A stretch of DNA of 64,000 nt, from positions 62,001 through 126,000 of the forward strand of contig JAUXWQ010000028.1 in the NCBI GenBank assembly GCA_030680235.1, given 5' to 3'. The position numbers and the translations under genes are program-made. Position 1 is the first letter of the stretch; every line of letters starts with the position of its first letter. Shown here piece after piece: positions 36,410 to 45,041 of this stretch. The DNA comes from Coxiellaceae bacterium. GTDB taxonomy: Bacteria; Pseudomonadota; Gammaproteobacteria; Coxiellales; Coxiellaceae. The notes beneath the pieces are model-generated. The model ran no database searches, was not told where the DNA came from, and worked only from the letters and a program-made list of their open reading frames with translations.

Positions 36410-36889
36410 TTATTTTTTGTTTTTATCTTTATCTTTGTTGGTCATACTAAACATCAACTGACCAATTAAGTTTTCCAAAATTAATGCTGAATGTGTCGTT
36501 TCAATGCGGCCATTCGCCTGAAGCATTTGCTGCTCAAAGCCTGGTGACAAACTAATATAGTTTGAACCTAACAAACCTTGGGTAAAAATACTTGCCGACG
36601 TATCAGCGGGCAAATCCTTATAACCATCGTCAATTTGCATGATAACCTGCGCGCGATACGTTTGTGGATCCAGCTGGATTCCAGTCACTCGACCTACTTT
36701 AACGCCAGAGACCGTTACAGGCGCACGCACCTTTAAGTCACCAATATTGTCGAAATCTGCACGAATAACGTAATAATGGCCGTTACTCATCGTCGTCAAT
36801 CCACTCACTTTGAACGCGAGAAAAAGCAAGCCGCTCAAGGCCACGATAATAAAAACACCAACATAAAATTCTAACCAGTGGGAACGCAT
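36410..36889 (-). CDS. mlaD: MCE-domain lipid-transport protein MlaD
   Basis: About 159 residues: one N-terminal membrane helix (YVGVFIIVALSGLLFLAFKV) and an MCE domain (YYVIRADFDNIGDLKVRAPV, VSGVKVGRVTGIQLDP) that forms the hexameric ring in the periplasm. Start ATG 36889 shares one base with the mlaE stop (TAATG) and has GGAGG six bases upstream, better than the ATG six bases earlier. Confidence 0.95.
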   Translation of the reverse strand: MRSHWLEFYVGVFIIVALSGLLFLAFKVSGLTTMSNGHYYVIRADFDNIGDLKVRAPVTVSGVKVGRVTGIQLDPQTYRAQVIMQIDDGYKDLPADTSASIFTQGLLGSNYISLSPGFEQQMLQANGRIETTHSALILENLIGQLMFSMTNKDKDKNKK

Positions 36890-37671
36890 TACCATCCTCC
36901 CATCATGACCGCCGTTAATACAAAATCCAGCGCCAATATCAAAAGTGACGCATAGACTACCGTTTTTGTTGTCGCAACACTAATGCCACGTGCGTTCGGC
37001 TCAGAATAATACCCCTGATAAACAGCAACCCACGTAATAACGAAACCAAACACCATGCTTTTTATAATGCCATTTAAAATATCTTCATGAAAGTTCACGG
37101 CTGCCTGCATGTTACCCCAAAAGGAACCATCATCAACCCCTAGCCAATCCACCCCTACGAGTCGCCCCCCAAAAATAGCAAGCACATTAAATAAAATCGT
37201 CAATAGCGGCAATGCAATAAACCCGGCCCACAAACGCGGCGCAATAATGCGCCACAAGGGATTGATTGCCATCATTTCCAAGCTGCTAAATTGTGATGTT
37301 GCACGCATCAAACCTAATTCCGCCGTTAATGCAGAACCTGCTCGACCCGCGAATAAAAGCGCCGTCACAACCGGCCCCAATTCACGCACAATGCTGAGCG
37401 CTAAGAGCTGACCCAACTCTTGTGCCGCACCAAATTTTTGCAGTGTATGATACCCTTGCAGAGCGACGACCATCCCAATAAATAACGCTGACAATAAAAT
37501 AATCGGTAGCGACAAAATACCAACACGGTACAGCTGCGTTGACAATAAAGGCCAAGCTTGTGCCCATTTTGGCCGTTGTCTTAACGTGTTCCACAAAAAT
37601 AAGCCAGAACGCCCAATGCGCGCGCAGAACAATACGCCAACACGGCCTAACTGTATGACCTGTTCTATCAC
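36889..37671 (-). CDS. mlaE: lipid ABC transporter permease MlaE
   Basis: A 260-residue permease with five or six membrane segments and the MlaE/YrbE family stretch FIGMVVALQGYHTLQKFGA, SIVRELGPVVTALLFAGRAG and ALTAELGLMRATSQ. The start is GTG, overlapping the mlaF stop (GTGA). It forms the dimeric core of the MlaFEDB complex. Confidence 0.96.
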   Translation of the reverse strand: MIEQVIQLGRVGVLFCARIGRSGLFLWNTLRQRPKWAQAWPLLSTQLYRVGILSLPIILLSALFIGMVVALQGYHTLQKFGAAQELGQLLALSIVRELGPVVTALLFAGRAGSALTAELGLMRATSQFSSLEMMAINPLWRIIAPRLWAGFIALPLLTILFNVLAIFGGRLVGVDWLGVDDGSFWGNMQAAVNFHEDILNGIIKSMVFGFVITWVAVYQGYYSEPNARGISVATTKTVVYASLLILALDFVLTAVMMGGW

Positions 37672-38465
37672 TTCAATAATTCCTCTTGGTAACTTCTTGA
37701 TGGAAAATGAAATGACACGGGACCATCTGCCAATCCACGCACAAACTGCTGAACTGCGGGCGATGGATTATTAATCACTTCATCCGCACTGCCTTCCGCA
37801 AGAATAGTACCTTGAAAAATGATCACGACATGATCCGCAATTAACGCCGTTTCTTGCACGTCGTGCGAGACAACAATGGATGTCAAATTCAGCGCATTAT
37901 TTAACTCTTTAATTAAGCGAAGCAATACACCACGTCCAATGGGATCCTGCCCCGCAAATGGTTCATCATACATCATGATCTCTGGACCTAAAATGACCGC
38001 GCGCGCAAGGGCAACGCGTCTTGCCATCCCGCCAGATAATTGATCAATGTGAAGCTTTGCAGCACCACGCAAACCCACCGCTTCCAAATGCATCAATACC
38101 AAATCACGAAGCATATCTTCCGGCAGTTTTGTATGTTCACGCAGCGGAAAAGCAACATTTTCAAACACATTCAGATCAGTAAACAAGCCGCCTTCTTGAA
38201 ATAAAACACCCATTTTACGACGTGCTTGATACAATGCCTTTTCAGACATTGCCAATAAATTTTCACCATCAACTAAAATCGACCCAGATTGTGGGCGCAA
38301 TTGTGCACCAATTAATCTCAATAGCGTAGTCTTACCTGTGCCGGAAGGTCCCATAATCGCTGTTATTTTTCCACGAGGAATTCGCAAAGAGATAGTGTCA
38401 AATATGGCACGCGTGTCCCGATAAAAAGACATCTCGCTAATGGCGACGATGGCATCAGAGCTCAA
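37668..38465 (-). CDS. mlaF: lipid ABC transporter ATPase MlaF
   Basis: About 265 residues. Walker A GPSGTGKTTLL (K45), signature LSGGMARRVALARA and Walker B IMMYDEPFAGQDP; it powers phospholipid transport by the Mla complex. The start is placed at TTG 38465 because GGGAG (38477-38473) lies 7 bases upstream and the protein then begins LSSDAIVAISEMSFY as in homologues; GTG 38471 is two codons earlier but too close to the ribosome binding site. The frame is open further upstream across the kdsD promoter and start. Confidence 0.92.
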   Translation of the reverse strand: MSSDAIVAISEMSFYRDTRAIFDTISLRIPRGKITAIMGPSGTGKTTLLRLIGAQLRPQSGSILVDGENLLAMSEKALYQARRKMGVLFQEGGLFTDLNVFENVAFPLREHTKLPEDMLRDLVLMHLEAVGLRGAAKLHIDQLSGGMARRVALARAVILGPEIMMYDEPFAGQDPIGRGVLLRLIKELNNALNLTSIVVSHDVQETALIADHVVIIFQGTILAEGSADEVINNPSPAVQQFVRGLADGPVSFHFPSRSYQEELLK

Positions 38466-38526
38466 ATTCACTCTCCCAAAAAGGTACAAACCGACTGATA
38501 ACACTAGGAAATAATAACAATCCCTA

Positions 38527-38532
38527 TATAAT
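38527..38532 (+). promoter_or_regulatory. -10 element for kdsD
   Basis: Perfect TATAAT 23 bases before the kdsD start codon, in the 89-bp region shared with divergent mlaF. No convincing -35 hexamer is seen at 16-18 bp, so an activator or an upstream element may be used. Confidence 0.45.
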
Positions 38533-38554
38533 ACCCGAAATAACTGGTGAAAAC

Positions 38555-39550
38555 ATGCAAAATATATCCAAAAACACACCCATTTTAACCGATGAACTTT
38601 GCCGCCTCGGTAGAAGAGTAATCGACATCGAAGCCAAGGTAATTAACAGCCTGTCTGCGCGTATAAATGAAACCTATGCCGATGCTTGTCGATTATTACT
38701 TTCCTGCCGTGGCCGCGTCATTCTTACTGGTATGGGGAAATCAGGCCATATTGCACGAAAAATCGCATCAACCCTTGCCAGCACGGGTACTGCAAGCTAT
38801 TTCGTCCATCCAGCTGAAGCTAGCCACGGGGATCTTGGCATGCTATCGCATGGCGATATTGTTATTGCAATCTCAAATTCGGGTGAAACGGCAGAAATAG
38901 TCACACTACTGCCTATCATTAAGATGCTTGATATCCCAATCATTGCCATGACAGGCAATCCAAACTCAACCCTTTCACACCACGCAACCATTCATCTAGA
39001 CATTAGCATCGACAAAGAGGCCTGCCCACTGGGACTTGCCCCGACTTCAAGCACCACCGCAACACTCGTCATGGGAGACGCCATTGCCATTACGCTCCTT
39101 GAAGCACGCGGCTTTAAGGAAAAGGACTTTGCGCGCTTTCATCCTGGTGGCGCACTCGGACGACGACTCTTGCTCAATATCGATAATTTAATGCATACCC
39201 ATGATGCACTGCCACAGGTACATAAAGACTGCCTCCTCTCAGAAGCGCTAATGGAAATCACACAAAAAAGCCTGGGCATGACAACCATCATTGACGATAA
39301 TGGCCACTTGTGCGGCATTTTTACCGATGGTGACTTGCGTCGAGCTATTGATCGCAACCAAGATATTCATAACACGCCCATTCACACTGTCATGACGAAA
39401 AACAACCTTGTGATCACAAAGGACATGCTCGCTGCAGAAGCCCTGCAAATCATGGAACAACATAAAATTACATCGCTTGTCGTTATTGAAGATGAGAAAC
39501 CCATTGGCGTTGTGCATATGCATGATTTATTACGAGCAGGTATTTGCTAA
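38555..39550 (+). CDS. kdsD: arabinose-5-phosphate isomerase
   Basis: A 331-residue protein with an N-terminal SIS sugar-isomerase domain (GMGKSGHIARKIASTLASTG from about 59; HPAEASHGDLGM; AISNSGETAEIV) and two C-terminal CBS domains (about 205-330). It converts ribulose-5-P to arabinose-5-P, first step of Kdo synthesis for LPS. First gene of kdsD-kdsC-lptC-lptB and divergent from mlaF. Confidence 0.96.
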   Translation: MQNISKNTPILTDELCRLGRRVIDIEAKVINSLSARINETYADACRLLLSCRGRVILTGMGKSGHIARKIASTLASTGTASYFVHPAEASHGDLGMLSHGDIVIAISNSGETAEIVTLLPIIKMLDIPIIAMTGNPNSTLSHHATIHLDISIDKEACPLGLAPTSSTTATLVMGDAIAITLLEARGFKEKDFARFHPGGALGRRLLLNIDNLMHTHDALPQVHKDCLLSEALMEITQKSLGMTTIIDDNGHLCGIFTDGDLRRAIDRNQDIHNTPIHTVMTKNNLVITKDMLAAEALQIMEQHKITSLVVIEDEKPIGVVHMHDLLRAGIC

Positions 39551-39626
39551 AGACAAGGGTTCAGCCCTCATTGAACCCACTCATTTTTTGGTGGCTAAAC
39601 AGCTGCCTAACACACAAAGAAAGAAC

Positions 39627-40127
39627 ATGATAACAAATGAATTGAATAACAAGCTTTCAAAAACAAAACTATTAATTCTCGATGTCGATGGCGTTTTGAC
39701 GGATGGGAAAATTACGTTAAATGCACAAGGCGAAGAGTTAATTAGCTTTCATGTGCACGACGGCTTTGGCATTAAAGCCTTACAAAAAATCAATGTAGAC
39801 ATTGCCGTTATCTCAGGACGCGACACAAAAGCAGTCGCGCATCGCTTGGCATTTCTTGGTATTGAACATGTTTTCTTAGGGCAAAAAGAAAAGATCACCG
39901 TTTTTGAATCCCTCTTGAAAAAACTCAGTATTTCAGCAGAAAATATTGCTTTTATAGGAGATGATTTACCTGATGTCCCGCTTATGCAAAAAGTAGGTGT
40001 TTCTATTTGCGTTAAAAATGGCACCGAGATTGCAAAAAAAACAGCGCATTTTTGTACTCAAAAAAAAGGGGGTAACGGAGCTGTTCGTGAAATTTGTGAT
40101 CTCATAATCATGGCAAAAACAGCATGA
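39627..40127 (+). CDS. kdsC: 3-deoxy-D-manno-octulosonate 8-phosphate phosphatase
   Basis: A 166-residue HAD phosphatase; nucleophile D19 and acid D21 in LLILDVDGVLTDGK, FHVHDGFGIKALQ, AVISGRDTKAVAHR and FIGDDLPDVPLMQKVG. It removes phosphate from Kdo-8-P. The frame is open back into kdsD, but ATG 39627 gives the standard N terminus. The gap to kdsD (76 bp) is short; the stop overlaps the lptC start as ATGA. Confidence 0.95.
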   Translation: MITNELNNKLSKTKLLILDVDGVLTDGKITLNAQGEELISFHVHDGFGIKALQKINVDIAVISGRDTKAVAHRLAFLGIEHVFLGQKEKITVFESLLKKLSISAENIAFIGDDLPDVPLMQKVGVSICVKNGTEIAKKTAHFCTQKKGGNGAVREICDLIIMAKTA

Positions 40128-40705
40128 AGCATCTATCGATTATCACCTATATTCTCGCCTTTGCTTTGTTTTTTGCAGCAGGTTTTTTTCTTCTCCATAG
40201 TCACTCACTCCATTTATTGACTGACAACAAAAATAGTTTTGATCATTACGCCACAGATCTCGAGGTAACAGACTACGATGAAGCAGGTCACGTAAAATCT
40301 ATTTTAAAAGCAGAACTCGCAACACACTACACAAACAGCGGTGAAACTATTTTTAAAAATCCCCATCTCCATACAATAGGCACAGAGAATAATCTACCGT
40401 GGCACATTCGCTCAGACAAAGCAGTACTTAATAAAGCACAAGATCAGGCAGTTCTCACGGGACACGTCATTGTGCATCAATTATCTGTGCCTGGACATCC
40501 TGATCTGCTCATCAAAACATCTAAATTAATCGCCTTTTTAAAAACGTCAAAAGCCAGCACAGACAAACCTGTCACGATCATACGCCCAGGTACAATCCTT
40601 CATGGCGTAGGCCTCAAAGCAGATTTAAAAACGGGTGAATATCAATTACTGTCACAATCACATGCAACGATCGACCTTCAAAAACAGCCTAAGCATAAGA
40701 AATAG
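40124..40705 (+). CDS. lptC: LPS export protein LptC
   Basis: A 193-residue bitopic protein: N-terminal membrane helix ([20 protein letters not shown]) and periplasmic beta-jellyroll ([40 protein letters not shown]). It receives LPS from LptB2FG and passes it to LptA. Normally lptA follows; here lptB starts 8 bases after the lptC stop, so lptA must be elsewhere or replaced. Confidence 0.9.
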   Translation: MKHLSIITYILAFALFFAAGFFLLHSHSLHLLTDNKNSFDHYATDLEVTDYDEAGHVKSILKAELATHYTNSGETIFKNPHLHTIGTENNLPWHIRSDKAVLNKAQDQAVLTGHVIVHQLSVPGHPDLLIKTSKLIAFLKTSKASTDKPVTIIRPGTILHGVGLKADLKTGEYQLLSQSHATIDLQKQPKHKK

Positions 40706-40713
40706 GATATGAG

Positions 40714-41439
40714 ATGACGACACTATCAGCACAGCATCTAAGCAAGCAATATAAAGCACGCAAAGCAGTCAAAGATGTATCGCTCTCCATCCAGAGCGGG
40801 CAAATTATTGGGCTATTAGGGCCAAATGGCGCTGGGAAAACCACAAGCTTTTACATGATCGTCGGTTTGGTCATGCCCGATCATGGTGTCATTAAAATTG
40901 GAGATAAAACAATAACCCATCTCCCCATTCATAAACGTGCCCGCATGGGAATTGGTTATTTACCACAGGAAAAATCCATTTTTCGAAAATTAACCGTTGC
41001 TGAAAATGTAATGGCAATTCTAGAGTTACGTAATGATCTCGATAAAACGCAAAGGGAAGAAAAGCTAGATTCCCTTCTCAATGAATTTAATGTTGCGCAC
41101 TTGGCCAGTTTTCCTGCGATGAGTCTATCCGGCGGCGAAACCCGCCGCGTTGAAATTGCACGTGCACTGGCAATGGACCCAAAGTTTATTCTGCTTGATG
41201 AACCCTTTGCAGGCATTGACCCTATCTCTGTCATTGATATTAAAAAAATTATTTTGCATTTAGCGAAACGTGGTATTGGCGTACTCATTACCGACCACAA
41301 TGTACGAGAAACACTAACCATTTGTGAGCGTGCCTATATTGTGAGCGAAGGCAATATTATTGCTGAAGGCGAGCCACACGAGATCTTATTAAATGAACAA
41401 GTAAAAAAAGTGTATTTAGGTGATGATTTTCATTTGTAA
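40714..41439 (+). CDS. lptB: LPS export ABC transporter ATPase LptB
   Basis: A 241-residue ATPase with Walker [10 protein letters not shown] (36-44), Q loop [13 protein letters not shown], signature [14 protein letters not shown] (138-151) and Walker [12 protein letters not shown]. It powers LPS extraction by LptFG. The final codon and stop overlap the -35 of the tRNA promoter downstream. rpoN, commonly next, is not here. Confidence 0.97.
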   Translation: MTTLSAQHLSKQYKARKAVKDVSLSIQSGQIIGLLGPNGAGKTTSFYMIVGLVMPDHGVIKIGDKTITHLPIHKRARMGIGYLPQEKSIFRKLTVAENVMAILELRNDLDKTQREEKLDSLLNEFNVAHLASFPAMSLSGGETRRVEIARALAMDPKFILLDEPFAGIDPISVIDIKKIILHLAKRGIGVLITDHNVRETLTICERAYIVSEGNIIAEGEPHEILLNEQVKKVYLGDDFHL

Positions 41440-41462
41440 CCCTAAAAAAATCTTGTTATGAT
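41434..41462 (+). promoter_or_regulatory. promoter for tRNA-Ser and tRNA-Arg
   Basis: TTGTAA (41434-41439, containing the lptB stop codon), 17-bp spacer, TATGAT (41457-41462), then a GC-rich discriminator GCACGCC typical of stable-RNA promoters. About 57 bases to the tRNA-Ser 5' end. Confidence 0.65.
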
Positions 41463-41519
41463 GCACGCCTAATTGGTTCTGGGATGTATCACCTCCCCGA
41501 TAAAATTAAAAGGTTACTT

Positions 41520-41610
41520 GGAGAGATGGCCGAGCTGGTCGAAGGCGCTCCCCTGCTAAGGGAGTATAGGGCCAAAAGCCTTATCGAGGGTTCGAATCCC
41601 TCTCTCTCCG
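41520..41610 (+). tRNA. tRNA-Ser (GCT)
   Basis: 91 nt with the long variable arm of class II tRNAs. Acceptor GGAGAGA pairs with TCTCTCC, discriminator G; anticodon GCT in CTGCTAA; T arm GGTTCGAATCC. CCA is not encoded (next bases TAA), in contrast to the neighbouring tRNA-Arg. Confidence 0.97.
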
Positions 41611-41619
41611 TAAAAAATT

Positions 41620-41696
41620 GCGCCCGTAGCTCAGTTGGATAGAGTGTCTGGCTACGAACTAGAAGGTCGGGAGTTCGAATCTCTCCGGGCGCACCA
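41620..41696 (+). tRNA. tRNA-Arg (ACG)
   Basis: 77 nt with encoded CCA. Acceptor GCGCCCG pairs with CGGGCGC; D arm TAGCTCAGTTGGATAGAG; anticodon ACG (read as ICG after TadA deamination) in CTACGAA; T arm AGTTCGAATCT. Nine bases after tRNA-Ser, probably one transcript. Confidence 0.97.
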
Positions 41697-41718
41697 TACC
41701 AAAGAAACGCTCTCATCG

Positions 41719-41813
41719 CTTGGTGCGAGCATGAGCGTTAGCGAGTGTTTTGCAGAAAACAAGAACTTGCTCCAATGCAAGATTTCGCTCGCTACACTCG
41801 CGGCTCGCACCAA
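41719..41813. repeat. R2 REP-like inverted repeat, copy 3
   Basis: Left arm TTGGTGCGAGCATGAGCGTT followed by AGCGAGTGTTTTGCAG; right arm GCTCGCTACACTCG then CGGCTCGCACCAAA. Outer parts pair well, inner parts have eroded. It lies between tRNA-Arg and mtaD. Short open frames here are not genes. Confidence 0.75.
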
Positions 41814-41899
41814 ACCACACCAATGGATCACACACCCTTCCACATGCGTTTTTTTACTTTCCAGGTATAATGCGGTTTCATTATTTTAAGGAAACAAGC

Positions 41900-43207
41900 A
41901 TGAAAACCATCGACACACTCATCCACGCACGCTGGATTGTACCCGTTGTACCGCGCAACCAAATTCTTGAACAGCATTCTATTGCCATTCAAGCTGGCAA
42001 AATTCTTGATATTTTACCGACGGATTTAGCCAAACAAAATTACACAGCACAAAATACGTTGGACCGTAGTTCTCACGTTGTGATGCCAGGCTTAATCAAC
42101 ACGCATGCTCACACCCCCATGAATTTATTACGCGGATTGGCGGATGATTTAGCATTAATGGATTGGTTAAATAACCATATTTGGCCAGCCGAAGGAAAGT
42201 TATTATCTGAAGAAAGCGTTTATGCCGGTTCATCACTAGCCATTGCGGAAATGCTACGTGGTGGGACAACCCTCTTTAACGATCATTATTTCTATCCCAA
42301 TGTAACAGCACGTGCGGCAATTGATGCTGGCATGCGCGCTTGTGTTGGATTATGGGTCGGCAATGCACCCACTGGCTGGGCAAAGGATGCTGAAGAATGC
42401 CTAGAAAAAGCCGCTATTGAATTTGAAAATCGTCCAGAGAGCGATTTAATTACGTATGCGATGGCACCGCACTCACCTTACATTACATCCGATGATCACC
42501 TCTTAAAAACAAAAACTTTCGCGGACAAACACAATTTGCGTTTTCATATTCATTTACATGAAACACAAGCAGAAATTGATATTGATTTAAAGCAATACAA
42601 CATGCGCCCAATGGAGCGTTTTAAAAAACTAGGATTGCTCGATGACAAATTAATTGCTGTGCATATGGTGCAGTTAACGGATGAAGAAATTGCGTTGTGC
42701 GCTGAGAAAAAAATCAATGTCTCACATAATCCAGAATCGAATTTAAAATTGGGCGGTGGTTTTGCACCCATTGCAAAATTGATGAAAGCGGGTGTGAATG
42801 TGTGCTTAGGAACCGATGGCGCTGCCAGCAATAATGATCTCGATATGTTTAGTGAATTACGCACTGCAGCACTCATTGCAAAAGCCGTAGCATCCGACCC
42901 CACTGTTTGTGATGCAATGAGCGCCCTTGAAATGGCAACCATTAATGGTGCAAAAGCGATGGGGTTAGCCGATCAAATAGGTTCCATTGAAAAAGGAAAA
43001 ATGGCTGATATTATTGCGATTGATTTTAACCATCTCTGCACACAACCTGTTTTTAATCCCATTTCGCATTTGGCTTATGCAGTCAACTCTCTGCAAGTCA
43101 GCGATGTATTTATTGCCGGAAAGCAGCTGTTGAATAAAGGTGAATTTACAGCGCTTGATATCAAAAAAATTATGCATGATGCGAATCAATATGCGAAAAT
43201 GATTTGA
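41900..43207 (+). CDS. mtaD: 5-methylthioadenosine/S-adenosylhomocysteine deaminase-like amidohydrolase
   Basis: A 435-residue TRZ/ATZ-type amidohydrolase. Zinc ligands in NTHAHTPMNLLRGLADD and FHIHLHETQAEID, with LGTDGAASNNDLDMF carrying the catalytic aspartate. Length and sequence fit MtaD-like deaminases that act on MTA or SAH; related guanine/8-oxoguanine or cytosine-type deaminases remain possible. AAGGA lies 8 bases before ATG 41900; the frame is open upstream into a repeat and is not used. Stands alone on the plus strand. Confidence 0.85.
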   Translation: MKTIDTLIHARWIVPVVPRNQILEQHSIAIQAGKILDILPTDLAKQNYTAQNTLDRSSHVVMPGLINTHAHTPMNLLRGLADDLALMDWLNNHIWPAEGKLLSEESVYAGSSLAIAEMLRGGTTLFNDHYFYPNVTARAAIDAGMRACVGLWVGNAPTGWAKDAEECLEKAAIEFENRPESDLITYAMAPHSPYITSDDHLLKTKTFADKHNLRFHIHLHETQAEIDIDLKQYNMRPMERFKKLGLLDDKLIAVHMVQLTDEEIALCAEKKINVSHNPESNLKLGGGFAPIAKLMKAGVNVCLGTDGAASNNDLDMFSELRTAALIAKAVASDPTVCDAMSALEMATINGAKAMGLADQIGSIEKGKMADIIAIDFNHLCTQPVFNPISHLAYAVNSLQVSDVFIAGKQLLNKGEFTALDIKKIMHDANQYAKMI

Positions 43208-43224
43208 TTAATGCGGCACAATTC

Positions 43225-43250
43225 TTGAGACGCGATAAATCGTGTCTCAA
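43225..43250. repeat. R3 palindrome, copy 2
   Basis: TTGAGACGCGATAAATCG followed by TGTCTCAA: a 13-bp-arm palindrome with one G.T mismatch, 18 bases after mtaD. Same core as the copies near 4117, 51206 and 63203. Likely folds at the mtaD mRNA 3' end. Confidence 0.75.
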
Positions 43251-43297
43251 GGATAACATATAACAGACGACTGCCTATTGAATACAGGAAGTAACAA

Positions 43298-44191
43298 ATG
43301 CCCCTCCCCAAAAAAGTAATCATCACCGAAGTTTCTCCGCGTGATGGCCTACAAAATGAATCTACTTTTATTTCCACAGAAGACAAAATAAAATTTATTA
43401 ACTTATTAACTGAAGCGCACTTCCCCATTATTGAAGCCACCAGTTTTGTCAATCCCAAAAAAATCCCTGCCCTTGCAGATCATGACGCAATCATGACGCA
43501 TTTTCCCAACACAGAAAATACACACTATTCCGCTGTTATTCCAAATGTTCAAGGCCTGCAAAACGCTATTGCTGCTGGCTGCAAACATATTGCTGTCTTA
43601 ACTGCCGTCTCTGAAACCTTTTTGCAAAAAAATATCCATTGCACTATTAGTGAAAGTCTAGCGCGCATTCAGGATATTATAACGATTGCGAAACAACAGG
43701 CTATTTCGGTACGCGCCTATATCTCTTGCACCATGGGCTGCCCTTATGAAGGTTTTATTGCTATTAAAAACACGGTAGAAATAGCAGAAAAATTATTACA
43801 TATGGGATGTGATGAAATTGCCATTTCAGATACGATAGGCACTGGTACACCACACCTTGCAAAAAATATCATTGAAGCTGTGCTACAAAAAATTCCGCTT
43901 GAAAAAATCGCGATTCATTTTCATGATACTTATGGCCAAGCACTTGCCAATATTTATGCTTGTTTAGAATTAGGTGTAACAAAGATAGATGCCTCCATTG
44001 GCGGACTTGGCGGCTGCCCCTATGCAAAAGGGGCAAGCGGCAATGTGGCCACCGAAGAAGTTTTGTATTTATTGAATGGCTTACATATTGAAACAGGCAT
44101 TGATTTACAGAAAGCAATCCGTGCATCACGCTTTATTTACGAGAAATTGGGGCGCGAAACACGATCCAAAGTAGTCGCAGCAGAAGCTTGA
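43298..44191 (+). CDS. mvaB: hydroxymethylglutaryl-CoA lyase
   Basis: A 297-residue DRE-TIM metallolyase: TEVSPRDGLQNE near residue 10, ATSFVNPKKIPALAD, SCTMGCPYEG, the metal site HFHDTYGQALAN and the signature GGLGGCPYAKGASGNVATE with the catalytic cysteine. Cleaves HMG-CoA to acetoacetate and acetyl-CoA, the last step of leucine catabolism. No other leucine-degradation genes (liuABCD) are in the window. AGGAAG precedes the ATG. The stop overlaps a small remnant of the R2 repeat. Confidence 0.95.
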   Translation: MPLPKKVIITEVSPRDGLQNESTFISTEDKIKFINLLTEAHFPIIEATSFVNPKKIPALADHDAIMTHFPNTENTHYSAVIPNVQGLQNAIAAGCKHIAVLTAVSETFLQKNIHCTISESLARIQDIITIAKQQAISVRAYISCTMGCPYEGFIAIKNTVEIAEKLLHMGCDEIAISDTIGTGTPHLAKNIIEAVLQKIPLEKIAIHFHDTYGQALANIYACLELGVTKIDASIGGLGGCPYAKGASGNVATEEVLYLLNGLHIETGIDLQKAIRASRFIYEKLGRETRSKVVAAEA

Positions 44192-44339
44192 TGCGAGCAT
44201 CAACGAAGTAGTTGCAACAAGCAGCTTTTTTTCATTCGGTTTCGACGCATATCAGGTCACTGATTTTGAATTGATTAACGGTCTCGAAAGATAATATGGT
44301 GCTGGTACGCACTTCGAAAAACCACAGGAAGATTAAACC

Positions 44340-44927
44340 ATGCGATCACTCAACGCTGAAAAAATTCAAGCGGGCTTAAACACACTTTCTCGTAAAAAAA
44401 TAGATGACATTCGCCTTTTTGATTCCGTCACCTCTACGAATGATCTTGCTTTAATTCATGCTAAAGAGCATCCCGATAGAAACACCGTATTTCTCGCAGA
44501 AACACAAACCGCTGGTCGCGGACGATTTGACCGTCAGTGGATATCACCAAAAAATAATATTTACTGTTCACTGACTTGGCGTTTTAAAAAGAAAATATCG
44601 GAAATTACAGGCCTCAGCGTAAAAATTGGTGAAGCTTTACAATTGGCCTTAAAAAATTATGGCATCAAAGAAAACATTTATATCAAATTACCTAACGATT
44701 TATTTTTTGAAAATAAAAAATTAGCGGGTATTTTAATAGAGACATTTACACTAGACGCATCACACTGCATTGCTGTCATTGGTTTTGGTTTAAACGTGGA
44801 ACCACCTGAAAATACTGTGGGGATTGATCAACCCTGGACATCGTTAGCTGTTATTACAAAAACATCACATGATCGCAATCAATTAACAGCTGAGATAATC
44901 AATAGCATCTGCAAAACGCTTGAGTAA
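44340..44927 (+). CDS. birA: biotin--protein ligase, short monofunctional form
   Basis: A 195-residue BPL catalytic domain: DSVTSTNDLALIHA, the biotinyl-AMP loop AETQTAGRGRFDRQW, IYCSLTWRF, YIKLPNDLFFENKKLAGILIE and VIGFGLNVE. It attaches biotin to acetyl-CoA carboxylase BCCP. It lacks the N-terminal HTH of E. coli BirA, hence no repressor role, and the C-terminal SH3-like domain is very short or absent. KLPND replaces the usual KWPND. A near-perfect REP-like palindrome follows at once. Confidence 0.92.
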   Translation: MRSLNAEKIQAGLNTLSRKKIDDIRLFDSVTSTNDLALIHAKEHPDRNTVFLAETQTAGRGRFDRQWISPKNNIYCSLTWRFKKKISEITGLSVKIGEALQLALKNYGIKENIYIKLPNDLFFENKKLAGILIETFTLDASHCIAVIGFGLNVEPPENTVGIDQPWTSLAVITKTSHDRNQLTAEIINSICKTLE

Positions 44928-44937
44928 TCACCAGCAA

Positions 44938-45034
44938 CTTGATGCAAGCATGAGCGTAGCGAGTGTTTTTGCAGAGTTTGATGTGTATCGAGATTTTCTG
45001 CAAAAACACTCGCTACGCTCATGCTCGCATCAAG
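44938..45034. repeat. R2 REP-like inverted repeat, best copy
   Basis: Arms of 37 bp (44938-44974 and 44998-45034) match with a single mismatch; each includes GCATGAGCGTAGCGAGTGTT then TTTGCAG. Loop of 23 bases (AGTTTGATGTGTATCGAGATTTT). It separates convergent birA and dedA and would form a very stable hairpin in both mRNAs. Confidence 0.9.
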
Positions 45035-45041
45035 AACCGGG

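Noticed and set aside
41489-41716. Minus-strand open frame beginning MRAFLWYGAPGEIRTPDLLVR
   Set aside because: It is the antisense translation of tRNA-Arg and tRNA-Ser, a well-known false protein in databases; the tRNA folds are clear.
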